Below, piece after piece: positions 46,923-59,390 of a stretch of DNA of 64,000 nt. Source of the stretch: Doryteuthis pealeii (Eukaryota > Mollusca > Cephalopoda > Myopsida > Loliginidae). The position numbers were made by a program, and so were the translations under genes. The first letter of the stretch is position 1. Every line of letters starts with the position of its first letter. The notes under the pieces were generated by a model. The model saw only the letters and a list, made by a program, of their open reading frames with translations. It made no database searches and was not told where the DNA came from. The stretch lies in the NCBI GenBank assembly GCA_023376005.1, contig CM042160.1, positions 80,172,376 through 80,236,375 of the forward strand. The letters are read 5' to 3'.

Positions 46923-47119
46923 AAATATCGAATCAATTCGCTATGGCCGCAAGAGTTTGAAAGCCCCAGATACAATGATGAAGCAATATTACTATCGCTG
47001 GATGTTACGTGAAGATGCTGATGCCTGTTTACTGCGACTCTTTGAATGCTTTATGGAGAGTGCACCCCAGATGACTCTCCAGCTCTACCTTTTGGTTGAT
47101 GACCCACCTGATGGCGTAG
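46923..47119 (+). pseudogene. Inverted duplicate of the XKR penultimate exon
   Basis: This is the 197-bp XKR exon again in the opposite orientation, with the same open frame and with acceptor and donor dinucleotides intact. I saw no base difference from 22801-22997 when reading the two against each other. It lies inside the inverted arm A', so it is either an assembly duplicate or, if real, a copy oriented against the gene's transcription. No last exon follows it downstream on the plus strand in this window. Confidence 0.85.
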
Positions 47120-47855
47120 GTTAGTATTCATTTTTATCTTTAATTGGTGAGAAAGAAGGTCTATATTTACTGTAAGCAACTTGAGTCATGTCTACTCAAC
47201 ACTAAACAAAACTTAGTAAATAACAAGGTGTCTACTGTTATCAGAAAGGTCAGTTTAAATTACTTTGATGGCGCGCACACTTTCTGCTATTTTATTCATG
47301 AAGAAAACTGGTTAGATCAAGATATTGGAAAACACTATATATAAACCTAATTATTAATGTATAATTAAATGTAAATAAATATTTTAACAAGGAAAATCAA
47401 TAAATTTTGTTTTTAATTTTTAATTTACTAAAATCGATGTCAATATACTCCTAAGTAAAGCATGGACTGCTATCGACAAGTTAACAACCATATGGAAGTC
47501 TGATCTCTCTGATAAAATAAAACAAGAATTTTTCTAAGCTTTAGCCATGTCAGTACTACTGTATGGCTGAACCACTAGGACTCTAACAAAACATTTGGAA
47601 AAAATGCTAGATAGGAACTGCACAAGGATGTGCATGCAGTTTTAAACAAATCCTGGAGGTAACACCCTAGTAAAAAAACAGTTGAATGGCCTCTTGTCTC
47701 CCATCTCACAAACCATCTAAGTAAGATGAATAAGACATGATGGACGATGCTGGAGAAATAAGGACAAATTTATAAGTGATGTTCTTCTATGGAAAACACC
47801 AGTGTTGGCCAACCAACAAAAAAACATACATTCATCAACTTTGTGTCCATTGGGT

Positions 47856-48055
47856 CGAGGCACGTCATGTAATGGCTAGAGTCATAGGAAATAAACTCGT
47901 CAACCAGAGTTCAAATCCTAGATGAGACTGTCTACAATTCACATAGTGCTAATACTCTTGGGAAAGGTATGTATCCACCTGCTCTCCCTCCTGTTATGGA
48001 TAAATAGCAGGACAGATTAGGCTCTTTAACCATGGTTAGGTAACCAGTCTATAAT
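47856..48055 (+). mobile_element. SINE family S1 (arm A' copy)
   Basis: Head ATGTAATGGCTAGAGTCATA. Counterpart of 21868-22080. Confidence 0.8.
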
Positions 48056-48059
48056 AATA

Positions 48060-48325
48060 ATAATAATAATAATTATAATATCTTTTCAGCTAGTATATTA
48101 GGTCTGAGACCTGTCAACTGTTCCTTATAAACATTCATCTTAATTCCACAGAATATTTATAATCTTTCCACAGATTATCTAACATTGCCTTATAGGAGTT
48201 TAGAGATGGGGCATTCACTATTGATGATGATAGTTTATTCCATGTACAAACCTTCTTTTTGGACTCGGGAACCTTCTTTTCGAACTCGGGAACTTTCTTG
48301 TCGTAATTGGGAGCCATCACAGAAC
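48060..48325 (-). pseudogene. LINE C-terminal remnant (arm A' copy)
   Basis: Counterpart of 21600-21866. The motif reads WNKLSSSIVNAPSLNSYKA, with Ser in place of Pro, a single-base difference from arm A. Confidence 0.7.
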
Positions 48326-48914
48326 TTTGAACCTAACCCTTTATTTAGTCCACGGGGTATCCTGTTCTCATTCCGCAAACCATAGCTAGGGTAGGAGTTG
48401 TGTTAATTATTTTTCTATGTTACTGCCTCTACTCAGGATTGAACCTGGAATCCAGAGATAACTGTCACTTAGAGCTGTCTTAACCTAACTACCTTATCCA
48501 CTAGGCCATGTGTCCAATTGGGTTAGGTTCAAAGTTCCGTGAGTGTTCCCGATTATGACAAGAAAGTTCCCGAGATCGAAAAGAAGGTTCCTGAGTCCGA
48601 GAAGGTTCCCGAGTCCGACAAGAAATACCTGAAGAATGCTGGAGAGCATATCGTCTGAAACATTGTACAAATAACAATGAAGATGGGGACAATAGTCCGA
48701 ATAATGCAGATAATACTAATCATCAAGCCTCATCTCAAACATTCAGAGAAATAATATTTCACTTTTGTTTTTCATTGAGGAGATTTAAACATGATGATTG
48801 TTTCGGTTTCTAAGCAATGAGTAAATTTTATTTGATAACAAAATCAGATAAATGTCAAGAGTGTATATCCTGGATGATTGACCACTGCACCTCAATTATA
48901 CTAAATAATAATAA

Positions 48915-48918
<4 letters not shown>

Positions 48919-48966
<48 letters not shown>
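48919..48966. repeat. (TA)n microsatellite
   Basis: About 48 bp against about 19 bp at the counterpart 20992-21010, so the arms differ strongly here. Confidence 0.95.
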
Positions 48967-48968
<2 letters not shown>

Positions 48969-50849
48969 GAGCCCCATACAAAAAGGCAGAGTCTCTCCAC
49001 AAATAAGAGATAATAAAAATGTCAAGTTATTTTGAAATCTCTTGGGGGGAGAAAAAGTATGAACCATAAAATGTTCATCTATGCCAACACAAATATCCTG
49101 TTTTTTTTTGTTTTTTTGGTGGTTGAAGAAAATGGCACAAATGGTGGGTTTGATGATTTGAAAAAAATCTCTGCTTCCAAATGTGGATGAGAGAAAATCA
49201 GATTAGCCTTATCCACATTTTGATGTCTAATGACAAAATCTTTATCCTCTTATCAGTGTAATCTGAAAATCAAGCATAAAAAATAGAAATTCTTCAAATA
49301 ACTAAAACAATTAATGTACTTTTTTATGTACACAAACTGATTTGTGCATCAGTGATTTTTGAGAAAAAGCAATATAATTTTTGTCTTACTAATTATGGGC
49401 TGTATAGTCATTTTTTATGTTTAAAAAAAAAAAGAAAGATTTTTTTTCAACTTGGCATTTGTGTGTGAGTATAAGTGCCTGCATTTAATGATAGACATAT
49501 TTATAATCAGTGGTTATGAAATTGAAAAGCTGATAGGAAATGGACAGCTTCAAGTGAAATATTAAAATGTTGCTAGTACCAATTATTAATTTTTTGGCAT
49601 CAATTTTGTATTTAAGCTTATTCACAATTATCTTTTGTAAATTGTATATTTTAATTAAAAAGGCAAACAGAACCAAAATTGAAGGAAAAAATGAATTAAG
49701 AGTATTTTTATATATATTTTCTGGTTCTGGTAGATGAAGTGTTTTATGTTTTTATATGAGTGTTCTTAATGAAAGCCAAGAAATTTTTCTTTGTGTGAGT
49801 CAATGTAAAATTATCAGTTAGAAAAATCAATGTTACTTCAATGCTTAAGATTAAAAAAAAAAAAACGAAAAATAACTATTATGATAGGTTAATCAAGTCC
49901 TATTTAAAACTTTCAGTACATTTAAATTCCATACACAAATTTTGGTCTGAAATCTGTTATTATAAATATGAAATTAGTTATACATTAGAAATGTCACAAA
50001 CACATTCCTAAAAATAACCCGATGATCCATGGAGTACCTCTAAGTTTCTGATGATAGTATTTGTCTGCCTTCCCTATTAGAGAAGAATTTGACTATTTAT
50101 TGTTATGAAGGATTACCTTCACCATAAGATATAAAATTAAAAAAGGTACCCATGGTACAAACAGCTATTTCTGTATCGTGGGTAAGATTTATTAAATGAA
50201 CATTTTCATTCACTCAAACAACACAGGAAATAAATGAAATAAACAGATAATAATAAAACTAGAAATTTAATTTCCCCCTATGTCTGTGTAGAGAAAATAT
50301 TTTTCAGCTTCCATGGAACTTTAGGATGCTCCAAGTTTTTATTTGATCCAGACCCTCTTAAATGCAAAGAGGAGGTGGAGCAATGGGGATTGCTCCCCTG
50401 TTCACAAAGTACTGTGGGTTTTGGTCTAAAAGCCAAATTAATGGTTTAGGAAATAGTTTGATTAGGTCAGAGTCATGTACTAATTCACATTAAATGATAC
50501 TAAACTGTTTCACCAGTAATTAGCATGTCAAAAGATGAAATTCTGATAATTTCCATGATTGCCAAAATGAATGTTAATCATACACACAACTCAGAAAAAT
50601 GGTTTTCCCCATCAAGAATCTTATTTTCACTTCTTGTTTAGAACCAAAAATAAAATCAGCAAATGGGTTTGTCTGAAATTTATGCCTGAAAGATTATAAA
50701 TGAAAATTTGTTAAAATAATTTGTCTTCTTTATTTAATTGAGACATCAATATTTTGAAACTGAAACGTTAAAAAGTTGTTATTCTGAGAAATATGTAAAG
50801 CTTTTTTTTCTTATATAGCTGCTATACTTATTTACTAAGCTTAGCTTAG

Positions 50850-50950
50850 ATGTGGCATAAGGCCAGAAGTATGGGGCGCCCAATTAGAATTGTACTCACT
50901 AACGATGATCTGCAAATCTAGCTTGCTAACCATTACACCACATAGCTGTT
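50850..50950 (-). mobile_element. tRNA-headed SINE-like repeat (arm A' copy)
   Basis: Counterpart of 19010-19130. Confidence 0.5.
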
Positions 50951-51437
50951 ATGAAGAGAAATAAATTTTTACCCTATGCTAACGAGGATTTTTTTTTGGT
51001 TAAGTTTATTTGTTTAATGGCATATCAACTCCTTATGGGTTATCTAATGCTGAAATTTGATTCATTCATGAATATTAGATTGTAATCATAACTATATTTT
51101 CAATGTTCCATAGAATTTAAAAAAATTCTTTTAAATGTTTTTGGTCTCTAATCATTTGTTTGCCCAGTTATATATCAAATTAAATATTCCTATCAAATAC
51201 AAATAATTTGCACAGTTTCAAGTATTCTTATCTAATAGTAATAATTTATTGACAAATTTTAATAGTTTAAAATAACTATTCTTATTTGATAATTTTATTT
51301 GCACACAGTTTTGCATATTCTTATTTGCATATTCCTATCTAATAACAATAATTCCCATCGATTTGACATATAAATAGGACCCTAAGAGGCACTACCTCTC
51401 CCAATCAGTGGAGCCCTGGCAACCGGGCTAAACAAGG

Positions 51438-51439
<2 letters not shown>

Positions 51440-51485
<46 letters not shown>

Positions 51486-51720
51486 GGACGCGCGTGGGCT
51501 AGTGGTTAGAATCGTGGAAAATGGACTCGTTGATTCGAGTTCAATTCCTAGACGAAGCTGTTGCATTTCACATAGCGCTAATACCTTTGAGAAAGGTACG
51601 AATCCATATATTCTCCCTCCAGCTATGGGTTGAATAGTAAGGCAGACTGGGCCCTTCAGCCTTGGGTAGGTAACCAGTCTAGGAGAGGGATAACTCTGAA
51701 TTCAAAATTCCTGAGGTTGG
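51440..51720 (+). mobile_element. (TA)n tract and SINE family S1 (arm A' copy)
   Basis: A TA tract at 51440-51483 precedes the SINE head GCGTGGGCTAGTGGTTAGAA. Counterpart of 18255-18514. Confidence 0.8.
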
Positions 51721-51888
51721 TCGTTGATTGGGTTTGTGGCAACCCTTGATGCACCAATTCTTTCTTATCGACTGTGCCAAAAAGTGTGGATGGTCCAACA
51801 CAAGCTTTCACCACTATAAACAAAATCTCTTTGTGGGTGTTCATTGTGTGTGTGAACCCTTATGCGTGGAAAATCGACGAGAGAGTCC

Positions 51889-51926
<38 letters not shown>

Positions 51927-52126
51927 ATATATATATATATAATTTACCAGTCTAAATAAATGAAACTCAAAACAAACCACAGAGTCTTCAGATATTTATT
52001 CCTCAACTAACATATTACGCTAACAATATTAGCATAATAAGTACGTTAATGCTTCACACCTAAGCCCAAACCTGGTATAAATATCTCCTACAATGGATAC
52101 AAATACTAACATTCACCTCAAATATA

Positions 52127-52169
<43 letters not shown>

Positions 52170-52599
52170 TAAAGCTGAGCGAATCAATATTTGTGATCTA
52201 AAAGCTTTTTTAGTGTTTAGTTTAAAGACAGTCTAGGAGAAGGAAAACTCTGATGAACTCCGCTTAAGAAATGGACCTAGTGTACATCCTGCTCATGCAG
52301 AGGTTTGGTAAATAAATAAATATACATCAGTTATATTTGTTAAATTCTTGGTGTTTAGTGACATAAAGAAAAGCCAGAGCTATAATGGCAGTTCCTTTTA
52401 GAAAGTAGACAAATCTTCATGGAAAAGTGTTTTGTTGAATGTCCCAAGTAAAAAGATGGAAAATGAAATTCTCTTGGAATCTCTCATTCACAATCCTTTG
52501 AAATTAACATTAATTTCAACAATCCACCATTTTGAATCCTCTGAACTGTTGTTATATACTCCATCATCAGGAATATAAAATTGAGAGAGGAAACTCTGG

Positions 52600-52631
<32 letters not shown>

Positions 52632-52680
52632 GAGAGAGAGAGACGAGTAGATCTGAGCTACTTGTACTTCATCTCTCTCT

Positions 52681-52780
52681 NNNNNNNNNNNNNNNNNNNN
52701 NNNNNNNNNNNNNNNNNNNNNNNNNNNNNNNNNNNNNNNNNNNNNNNNNNNNNNNNNNNNNNNNNNNNNNNNNNNNNNNN
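52681..52780. other. Assembly gap of 100 N
   Basis: Exactly 100 N, the conventional size for a gap of unknown length. It is flanked by CTCTCTCT on the left and AGAGAGAG on the right. Nothing can be said about the missing sequence, including whether the part of A from 17339 to 24344 has a third copy. Confidence 0.99.
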
Positions 52781-53654
52781 AGAGAGAGAATATACAACCC
52801 TCATTTATGTCCGTATTTTTTGCATAAATGTTTTATTTTTCTTGCACCCGTTATTTTACAATTAGTAATTTGTTTTAAAGTGGGGGGCGTCGTTTTACAA
52901 TTTAGGCATAAAATTGGATCCTCCTTTTTACTGTAATTTTGTTTTTTCGTCGAGGTGAGAATAAAATCTGAGGTTTTTATTTTAGATCCAAAGCCAAAAA
53001 AAAAAAGAAAAGAAATAACAACAACAAAAGAGCCCCCCACTTTTAAACTAACCATTCTCACAAATAAAAACTTTTTAGAAATATACACATTGAAGTGAAT
53101 ATTTAAATAAATAAAGAAAATTTTATTAGTATTACAGTAATAACGGGGCAAAGAAAATAAAACATTATTGGCAAAAACACGACATAAAATAGGGTCAGTT
53201 AATTTTTAGTAGGAATTATGAGAATAGTAAGGAATTACTGAAAAATTGTATGGCAATCAGAAGCGGAACTTGATGAATGGCTTACTCAAAAAGTAAACTA
53301 CTATCTAAACTGCTAACAGTTCCCGCTTCTGTGGCATAGTAACTTTTCAATTGCTTAAATTTTTCTCTATTAGCATTTGGTGAATAGAATTATGTAATTT
53401 TTCAATGTATTTTTTTTTAATAAATATAGAATAAGATTTTAGTTTGGACACCATTAAAAAAAAAAAAGAAAAAGAAAGCATACGTTATCTACATACTATT
53501 TACCTTAAAAAATCTTCAATGTTTGGCATTCTTGTATTCTATTTTTCTGCAAATTTGACAAAAAAGCAAAATATACAAACACATCTTTGAGTGAATTACA
53601 CGCCAAAAAAATGGGTGTTCAAAATTAGGCATTTTTTCCTCAACTCCGTAAAAT

Positions 53655-53880
53655 AAGTTATAAACAAGATAAAGTAAAGTCAACAGGTGAATAAACAACA
53701 GCGAGGGAGTCATCCCCTTTCCAGTGCTTAGACTAATATTTTTGGTGATTGAAGTGGAGCAACCACACCTACCATCAGCTCTTTTCCCTGTGTACCTCAA
53801 TGCTGAGTTGGCGAGGGCCGGTATCTAACCTGTGACCATGTGGTTTCTAGTCGGAAACTTTTGACTGAAGCTACAATCCT
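53655..53880 (-). mobile_element. SINE family S2, poor-quality copy (arm A'')
   Basis: Counterpart of 25233-25465 with many small deletions (for example GTGAATAAACAACAGCGAGG where A has the full body). Confidence 0.75.
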
Positions 53881-54074
53881 AAATCAATTATCCTTTCATT
53901 TTTTGAGATAATAATATTAATAACATTTCACAGATGGAACCAATGAAATACAATGTCTAAATAGAAATTGCCACTAGAAGTCACTCAGAATTAGGCGTGT
54001 TTAAGGGTTCTTCATATTCACCAGAACATTTTACTTATATATACCAATTCATTGCTTAATCTTAAACGTTTTTT

Positions 54075-54542
54075 GGTGCCGTTTAGTATGTTGGCCAAAT
54101 TTTTGATTCTGTTATAGTATGTGGCCAACCTTTTTGATTCTGTTATAGTATGTGGCCTAACCTTCTTTTGATTCTGTTAAGTATGTGCCAACCTTTTTCC
54201 ACCACTTGTTATAGTATGTGGCCTACTCGGTTTGAATGTGTCCTACTCAGTAAGAGTAATATTTATAGATATGTAGTAGGCAATTTTTGAAACTAATTAT
54301 TTTCACATATATTCAATTTCAAAATGCAATTCAGTTATAAGCTGTAAATAGTAATTAAGAATAATTAAAAGAAATTTATCCTAATTTACATGAATCAGAG
54401 ATCTATTTAATTCTAAATATTCTAAATTCTGAAATAGGGTTAGGGTTAGGAGTTATTATTATAACCTTATAATATGCTTTTTATGGTAGGCCACATACTA
54501 TAAGAGAGAATGATTTTGTGGGACACATACTATAATGGTACA
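54075..54542 (-). mobile_element. TIR family B (arm A'')
   Basis: Counterpart of 25688-26151. It retains the array unit that is shortened in arm A. Confidence 0.85.
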
Positions 54543-55562
54543 GTTTTCTTGTAAATGGGATTTATCGATGAAAAACAATATGTGTCCCACTATTTTCAGA
54601 AAATAGGTCTTTTTTTTCTGTCGCACCGTTTTCCAAATTCAACTGTTTATATTTCGAAAGTTCATAGAACTTTGCCAAAATGTGATATAACGATAGGGAA
54701 AGATGGTAAAAGGGAGTCAAGGGAATCTGTGCTGTCAGCATGCCTAGATAATGATAAATGTCCTGACATTGGTAAACAGCCTTGACATTTACATGACAAT
54801 TTCAAACTATAAAAGTGCCTTAATGGAATGCACTTTATTCATGTCATCTATGTGGACATTTCTGCCCCTTTGAAATTCACAGCTGCCATGATCCAATCAT
54901 TGCTGCTAACAAAGCCAAGTGTCTAAAAACGGCTAGTCTCACAGATCAACCCTACCCACAACATTTCAAACCAATTTAAGGCTACAGTCACACAAGATGA
55001 CAAAAAGAAATAATCTTATTTGGAAAATTGTATAAACTGTGTCTTTCGTATTTACATTCAACTTTTATCATCATTTGTAGACATCATTTAAAATAATGCC
55101 GTTACCATTTTTAAGACTTAGAAGTGCCAAAGAAAATGACAACAATAAAACATTGTTTTTGAAAAATCAATAAATTGTCTCATCTTTTAGAATCAAGTTA
55201 AAGAGACATGTAACTGCCACTAAACTTAATTATGTCTTTATTTTTATGTAGTTATTTTTGTTTTAAAAATTAACTACAACCACACGAATTCAATTTAGAA
55301 TATTTAATGGGTTTAATACCATTTGTGGCCGATCAACTGTTTCTGCAGTCTATGAACCGTAAACGGAAAAGGGTAAGGGGAAATCAGCCTTTAGAGTTTT
55401 TATGCCACTGGTCGGGATAGGTGACAACAGTAAAAGCTTTCACTTTTTTAAAAGGATTTTCTATTTCTTTTTAAAAGTATCACCATTATCCGTTTATTAA
55501 ATGTTATTGTTTTTCCTTGTACAGTTTTCACGGTGTTTATTAAATGAACTTAATAACATCAG

Positions 55563-55768
55563 TAAAGAAGCGTCATGTGTCCCTTTTTTTGAAGACCAGT
55601 AGGCAGTAAAAAGAAGCGTCATGTGTCCCTTTTTTTGAAGACCAGTAGGCAGTAAAAAGAAGCGTCAAGAAGAAGCGTCATGTGTCCCTTTTTTTGAAGA
55701 CCAGTAGGCAGTAAAAAGAAGCGTCATGTGTCCCTTTTTTTTGAAGACCAGTAGGCAGTAAAGAAAAT
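55563..55768. repeat. 46-bp VNTR, four units (arm A'')
   Basis: GAAGACCAGTAGGCAG occurs four times, and one unit has an extra GAAGAAGCGTCA insertion. Confidence 0.95.
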
Positions 55769-56357
55769 ACTCTACTGTTGACATTTTTATTCATAATATT
55801 TTGGAAAAAGAAAATGAAATTTAAAAATGAATATTTTTTTAAATATTGTTCATAAAGTAATAATCTATGTTACACTATTTATTCTATTTACTCAGTGTCG
55901 CCTGGATAATGGCAGGGAATGAGCAAAAAATATAGTCTCACTCCTAGAAATTTTATTGTTTAATTATTTTCACAAATATAAATCAATTCTTTATTAGTTT
56001 TGCTCAAAAAGCAAGATCTGGGTGATAGTGAATATGTATACATATTTACTTTGACATTAATTGTATTTTTGTAGTTTCCTCTAGACATACCCACACAACT
56101 GCCCTTTATATATGTATAGATGGATTTATTCACTTAAATAAAAAGAAGACATTTGATCATTAAAATAAATGAGATGCTTTTTTGTGTATTAGAAAAATTT
56201 AATTTAAAAAGTTTATTTCATGTTTGCTGAATAAGAAATCTACATTAATACTTGATTTTCAGTTGGTTATAATGACAATAAATGATTGTTTATTAATGAT
56301 GGTAAATTGGTAAGGTTTGTTTTGCTTCTATCAAAAACAACTTATGTGAAACTGCTA

Positions 56358-56403
<46 letters not shown>

Positions 56404-56407
<4 letters not shown>

Positions 56408-56716
56408 TTTGTTTAACTGTACAGACAATTCTTGTCAAACGAGTTTTTGTTTTGATCCTTTCTAATTTTCCGGGCCACTTTTTTGGTGTCAGGGTGGAAC
56501 TGGTGTAACAGTCCACCAAAGGTTTTGATACAAGACACGAAATATACCATCGTTTCCTACCTGATGATGGCAAACTGTATTGCCGAAAGCGCTCGTTTTG
56601 AAACCGTTGGTGGACTGTTACACAGTTCCACCCTGACACCAAAAGATGGCCGAAAATTAGAAAGGATCAACCCAGAACTCGTCTGACAAGAATTGTCTGT
56701 ACAGTTCAACAAAACT
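56404..56716. mobile_element. 310-bp hairpin element (arm A'')
   Basis: Counterpart of 28109-28420, with GAAA after the GGCAA/TTGCC stem. Confidence 0.8.
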
Positions 56717-56728
56717 TGTATATATATA

Positions 56729-57441
56729 CAGGGTCAGGCAAAATGATCTGACACATTTGTAGGTTTAATAAAATGCAAATGAAGTAAAGAAACAAAAAAG
56801 TGTTTTTATTTTTCGAAAAGTACATATAATGCCATTCTTTTTTTCATATAATGCCATTTTTGTTTTGTTTCTTTTATAATCCCATTGTTTTTCGTTTCTT
56901 TTTCAGTTGCTGCCATGAATTGGACTGGTGAGCATCGCGCTTTCATTGTGGAAACGTTTATCAACATCATTTTGTATGGATGCATTTGAAGATCGTTGTG
57001 AAAGAATTCTTCGCAAACTTCTTTCGGAAAGTCTAGAGCCTGGGCGCGTTTAAATGTGGGGAACGGAGTGGAGACTGTTGAACTGAAGCTCTTACCGCTG
57101 CCACATTTTCTGGAGTTTTGGCGGTGCGAGGTCGGCCGGTTGATTTTCGTTTCAATGCAGATCCAGTAGCTCTGAAGTTGGTAACCCATAACAAGATCGT
57201 GTTTCGAGCTGGTACGGGATCATGTCTACCAAGATTGAAGTGCAAACGGAAACGCTCTTTTGTGTTGCAGTTACAGATTCGTTGTTTTGATAAAACATTT
57301 CCACAATGAAAGTGCGATGCTCACCAGTTTCATTTCATGGCAGCAACTGAAAAAGAAACGAAAAACAATGGCATTAAAAGAAACAAAACAAAATGGCATT
57401 ATATGAAAAAAGAATGGCATTATATGTACTTTTCGAAAATA
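56729..57441 (-). mobile_element. Tc1/mariner-like MITE, truncated (arm A'')
   Basis: Counterpart of 28433-29181 with the same missing outer end as A'. Single-base indels break the transposase fragment into several frames. Confidence 0.85.
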
Positions 57442-57689
57442 ATGCCTTTGCTGTTCCAATTTCTTCTCGTTCCGTGAACGCCTGGAGTATAAATTTACGT
57501 CCTTCCGAGATAGATTCCAGCGGCAAGAGGGTGGATAGCAGTTTTTCACTATCAAAAATTGGCGGTCCAAACTGAGCCTCGTAACGTGTGCTCTGATTGG
57601 TCGCCGACAAAGGCCCTTTTGGACCTTATTATGTTTATTATTAGATAATATTATTTTCCATACATTTTATGCATAAGACATTTTCTTTA

Positions 57690-58170
57690 TTCATTCTTGA
57701 TGGGTTTCTCAATGTTTTTTAAACTTTTGTTTTTCTATTTAACCTATAGATGGGACCCTATCAAGTACTATAACTCCGGGTCAGAGTGGACCTGGGAGTA
57801 ATAGTGATGAAGAAGCGCTCCAACATTCCCCAGAGCTCCAAAACTGGAACTTCAGTATCGGAGAGTTTAACGTCATTCTCAGGACATGAACACCCTCAGC
57901 CACTGCCTTCTAGGCACATATATGTTAAAAAGGTTTGGGGCTTGCCATAAGGGCAATAGGGTTGGGAAATCATTAGGTGCTAGGGCTTGATGTGACCAGC
58001 CGATTGATCGGAGGTGGTGTCTCTAACCACTCGTCTAGTCTAAGTAAGGATCAAAGTGGAGTGATGCATGTCATGGACTGCTCAGCCACCCAAGGTTCCA
58101 TCCTTAAGCATCACGTTTCGCCACCCACTGCCAACATTGGCAGAGTCTGTGTATTCTAAGCCCCCAGCGA
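57690..58170 (+). mobile_element. Dispersed repeat family A (arm A'')
   Basis: Right part of repeat A, as in 39993-40450. Confidence 0.8.
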
Positions 58171-58959
58171 CAGGGCAGGAAAAGGTTTGGTAAAAAGTGA
58201 GTTCCACATGATCTGTACACAGAGAATCACATGTATTGATCATTGCTTCGAAAATCCCCTTTTTTTGGACAGAGTCATTATTGGGAGTGTTATATCTTGG
58301 GATCCATGGATTAAGGATGGATCCAAAGGAAATAAGTCAAATAGGCAGATCTAAATTTATAATACGTATCCTCTGGCCTCACTTGGGGATAAAACTTAAA
58401 CACACGAAATGCGCTGAACCAACACAATTTCTTCAACAACGTTTCACGTATTAGACACACCCATACGCAAGCACATATACGTAGACACTTATGAAGGCTA
58501 TTTCTAAACAAATTTTAGTTTGGACGCAAGGTCTCGAATGAGGTTCAAACTCACTACTACTTTGATAACACCCCCAACACACTTATGCACTCACCTGCAG
58601 ATTCTTGTTCATCTCTGCTGAGCAAAAATTATAAACAATGGTAATAGCTATATTGGAAAGATAGCATTTGGTAGCTGAAAACCTGTTCTATCCAACAGCC
58701 TCATTGGGCTCCATGTATCTGATATAATTCTGTGAAAGATATTGAAGGCTTTACTTTCAGATCACCCTCATGTACATAATATCACCCCCATAAAGTATAT
58801 CCTTTACCATGATCATTCATAGAGACAATATTAACATTATCTTTTATCCATTTTTCCTTCCTTCCTCTTCTTAGATGTTAGTCTTAAAATAACAAATAAT
58901 AAAATAATATGGAAACAATATATAAAGATAAGGTAGGTGTGTAATATTATAATACTAGC

Positions 58960-59390
58960 AGGACCTGTGGATACACCACAGTATAATTTAATTATTACAA
59001 TGTTTGATATGTTTACTTAAGAGCTATTGGTAAATAGTTCAATATGTAAATCTAAAAATCGTCTGTAAACAATTAACCGGATTTTGTTGGTGTAAATGGA
59101 AAAAATTTCCCACGAATCGAAATCGCAAAAGGGGTACCTTAAGGTCATATGGTCCTAATCTTGACTAGTAGGATTTGTGGATACATTACAGTATGATATT
59201 TTAATTATTACAATGTTTGATATGTTTACTTAAGAGCTATTGCTAAATAGTTCAATATGTAAAAAGTAAAATAATCCTGACTAGTAGGATCTGAGGATAC
59301 ACCACAGTATGATAATTTAATTATTACAATGTTTGATATGTTTATTTAAGAGCTATTGCTAAATAGTTCAATATGTAAAAAGTATAAGAA
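58960..59390. repeat. Tandem array (arm A'')
   Basis: Counterpart of 31311-31735. Confidence 0.85.

Larger units (their letters stand above)
35249..52671 (-). repeat. Arm A' (inverted copy of arm A)
   Basis: Reverse complement of 17339-35248 almost throughout. It ends in a GA microsatellite immediately before the N gap, where the A counterpart is the CT tract at 17361-17400. It differs from A by two shared-with-A'' deletions, by an extra 32-bp tandem duplication at about 46680-46745 and by microsatellite lengths. Confidence 0.97.

Noticed and set aside
17339..52671. CRISPR array, prophage or bacterial operon
   Set aside because: No short regularly spaced repeats, no dense coding and clear eukaryotic introns and SINEs.
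52581..52936. Frames running through the N block
   Set aside because: They are open only because unknown bases cannot encode stops.
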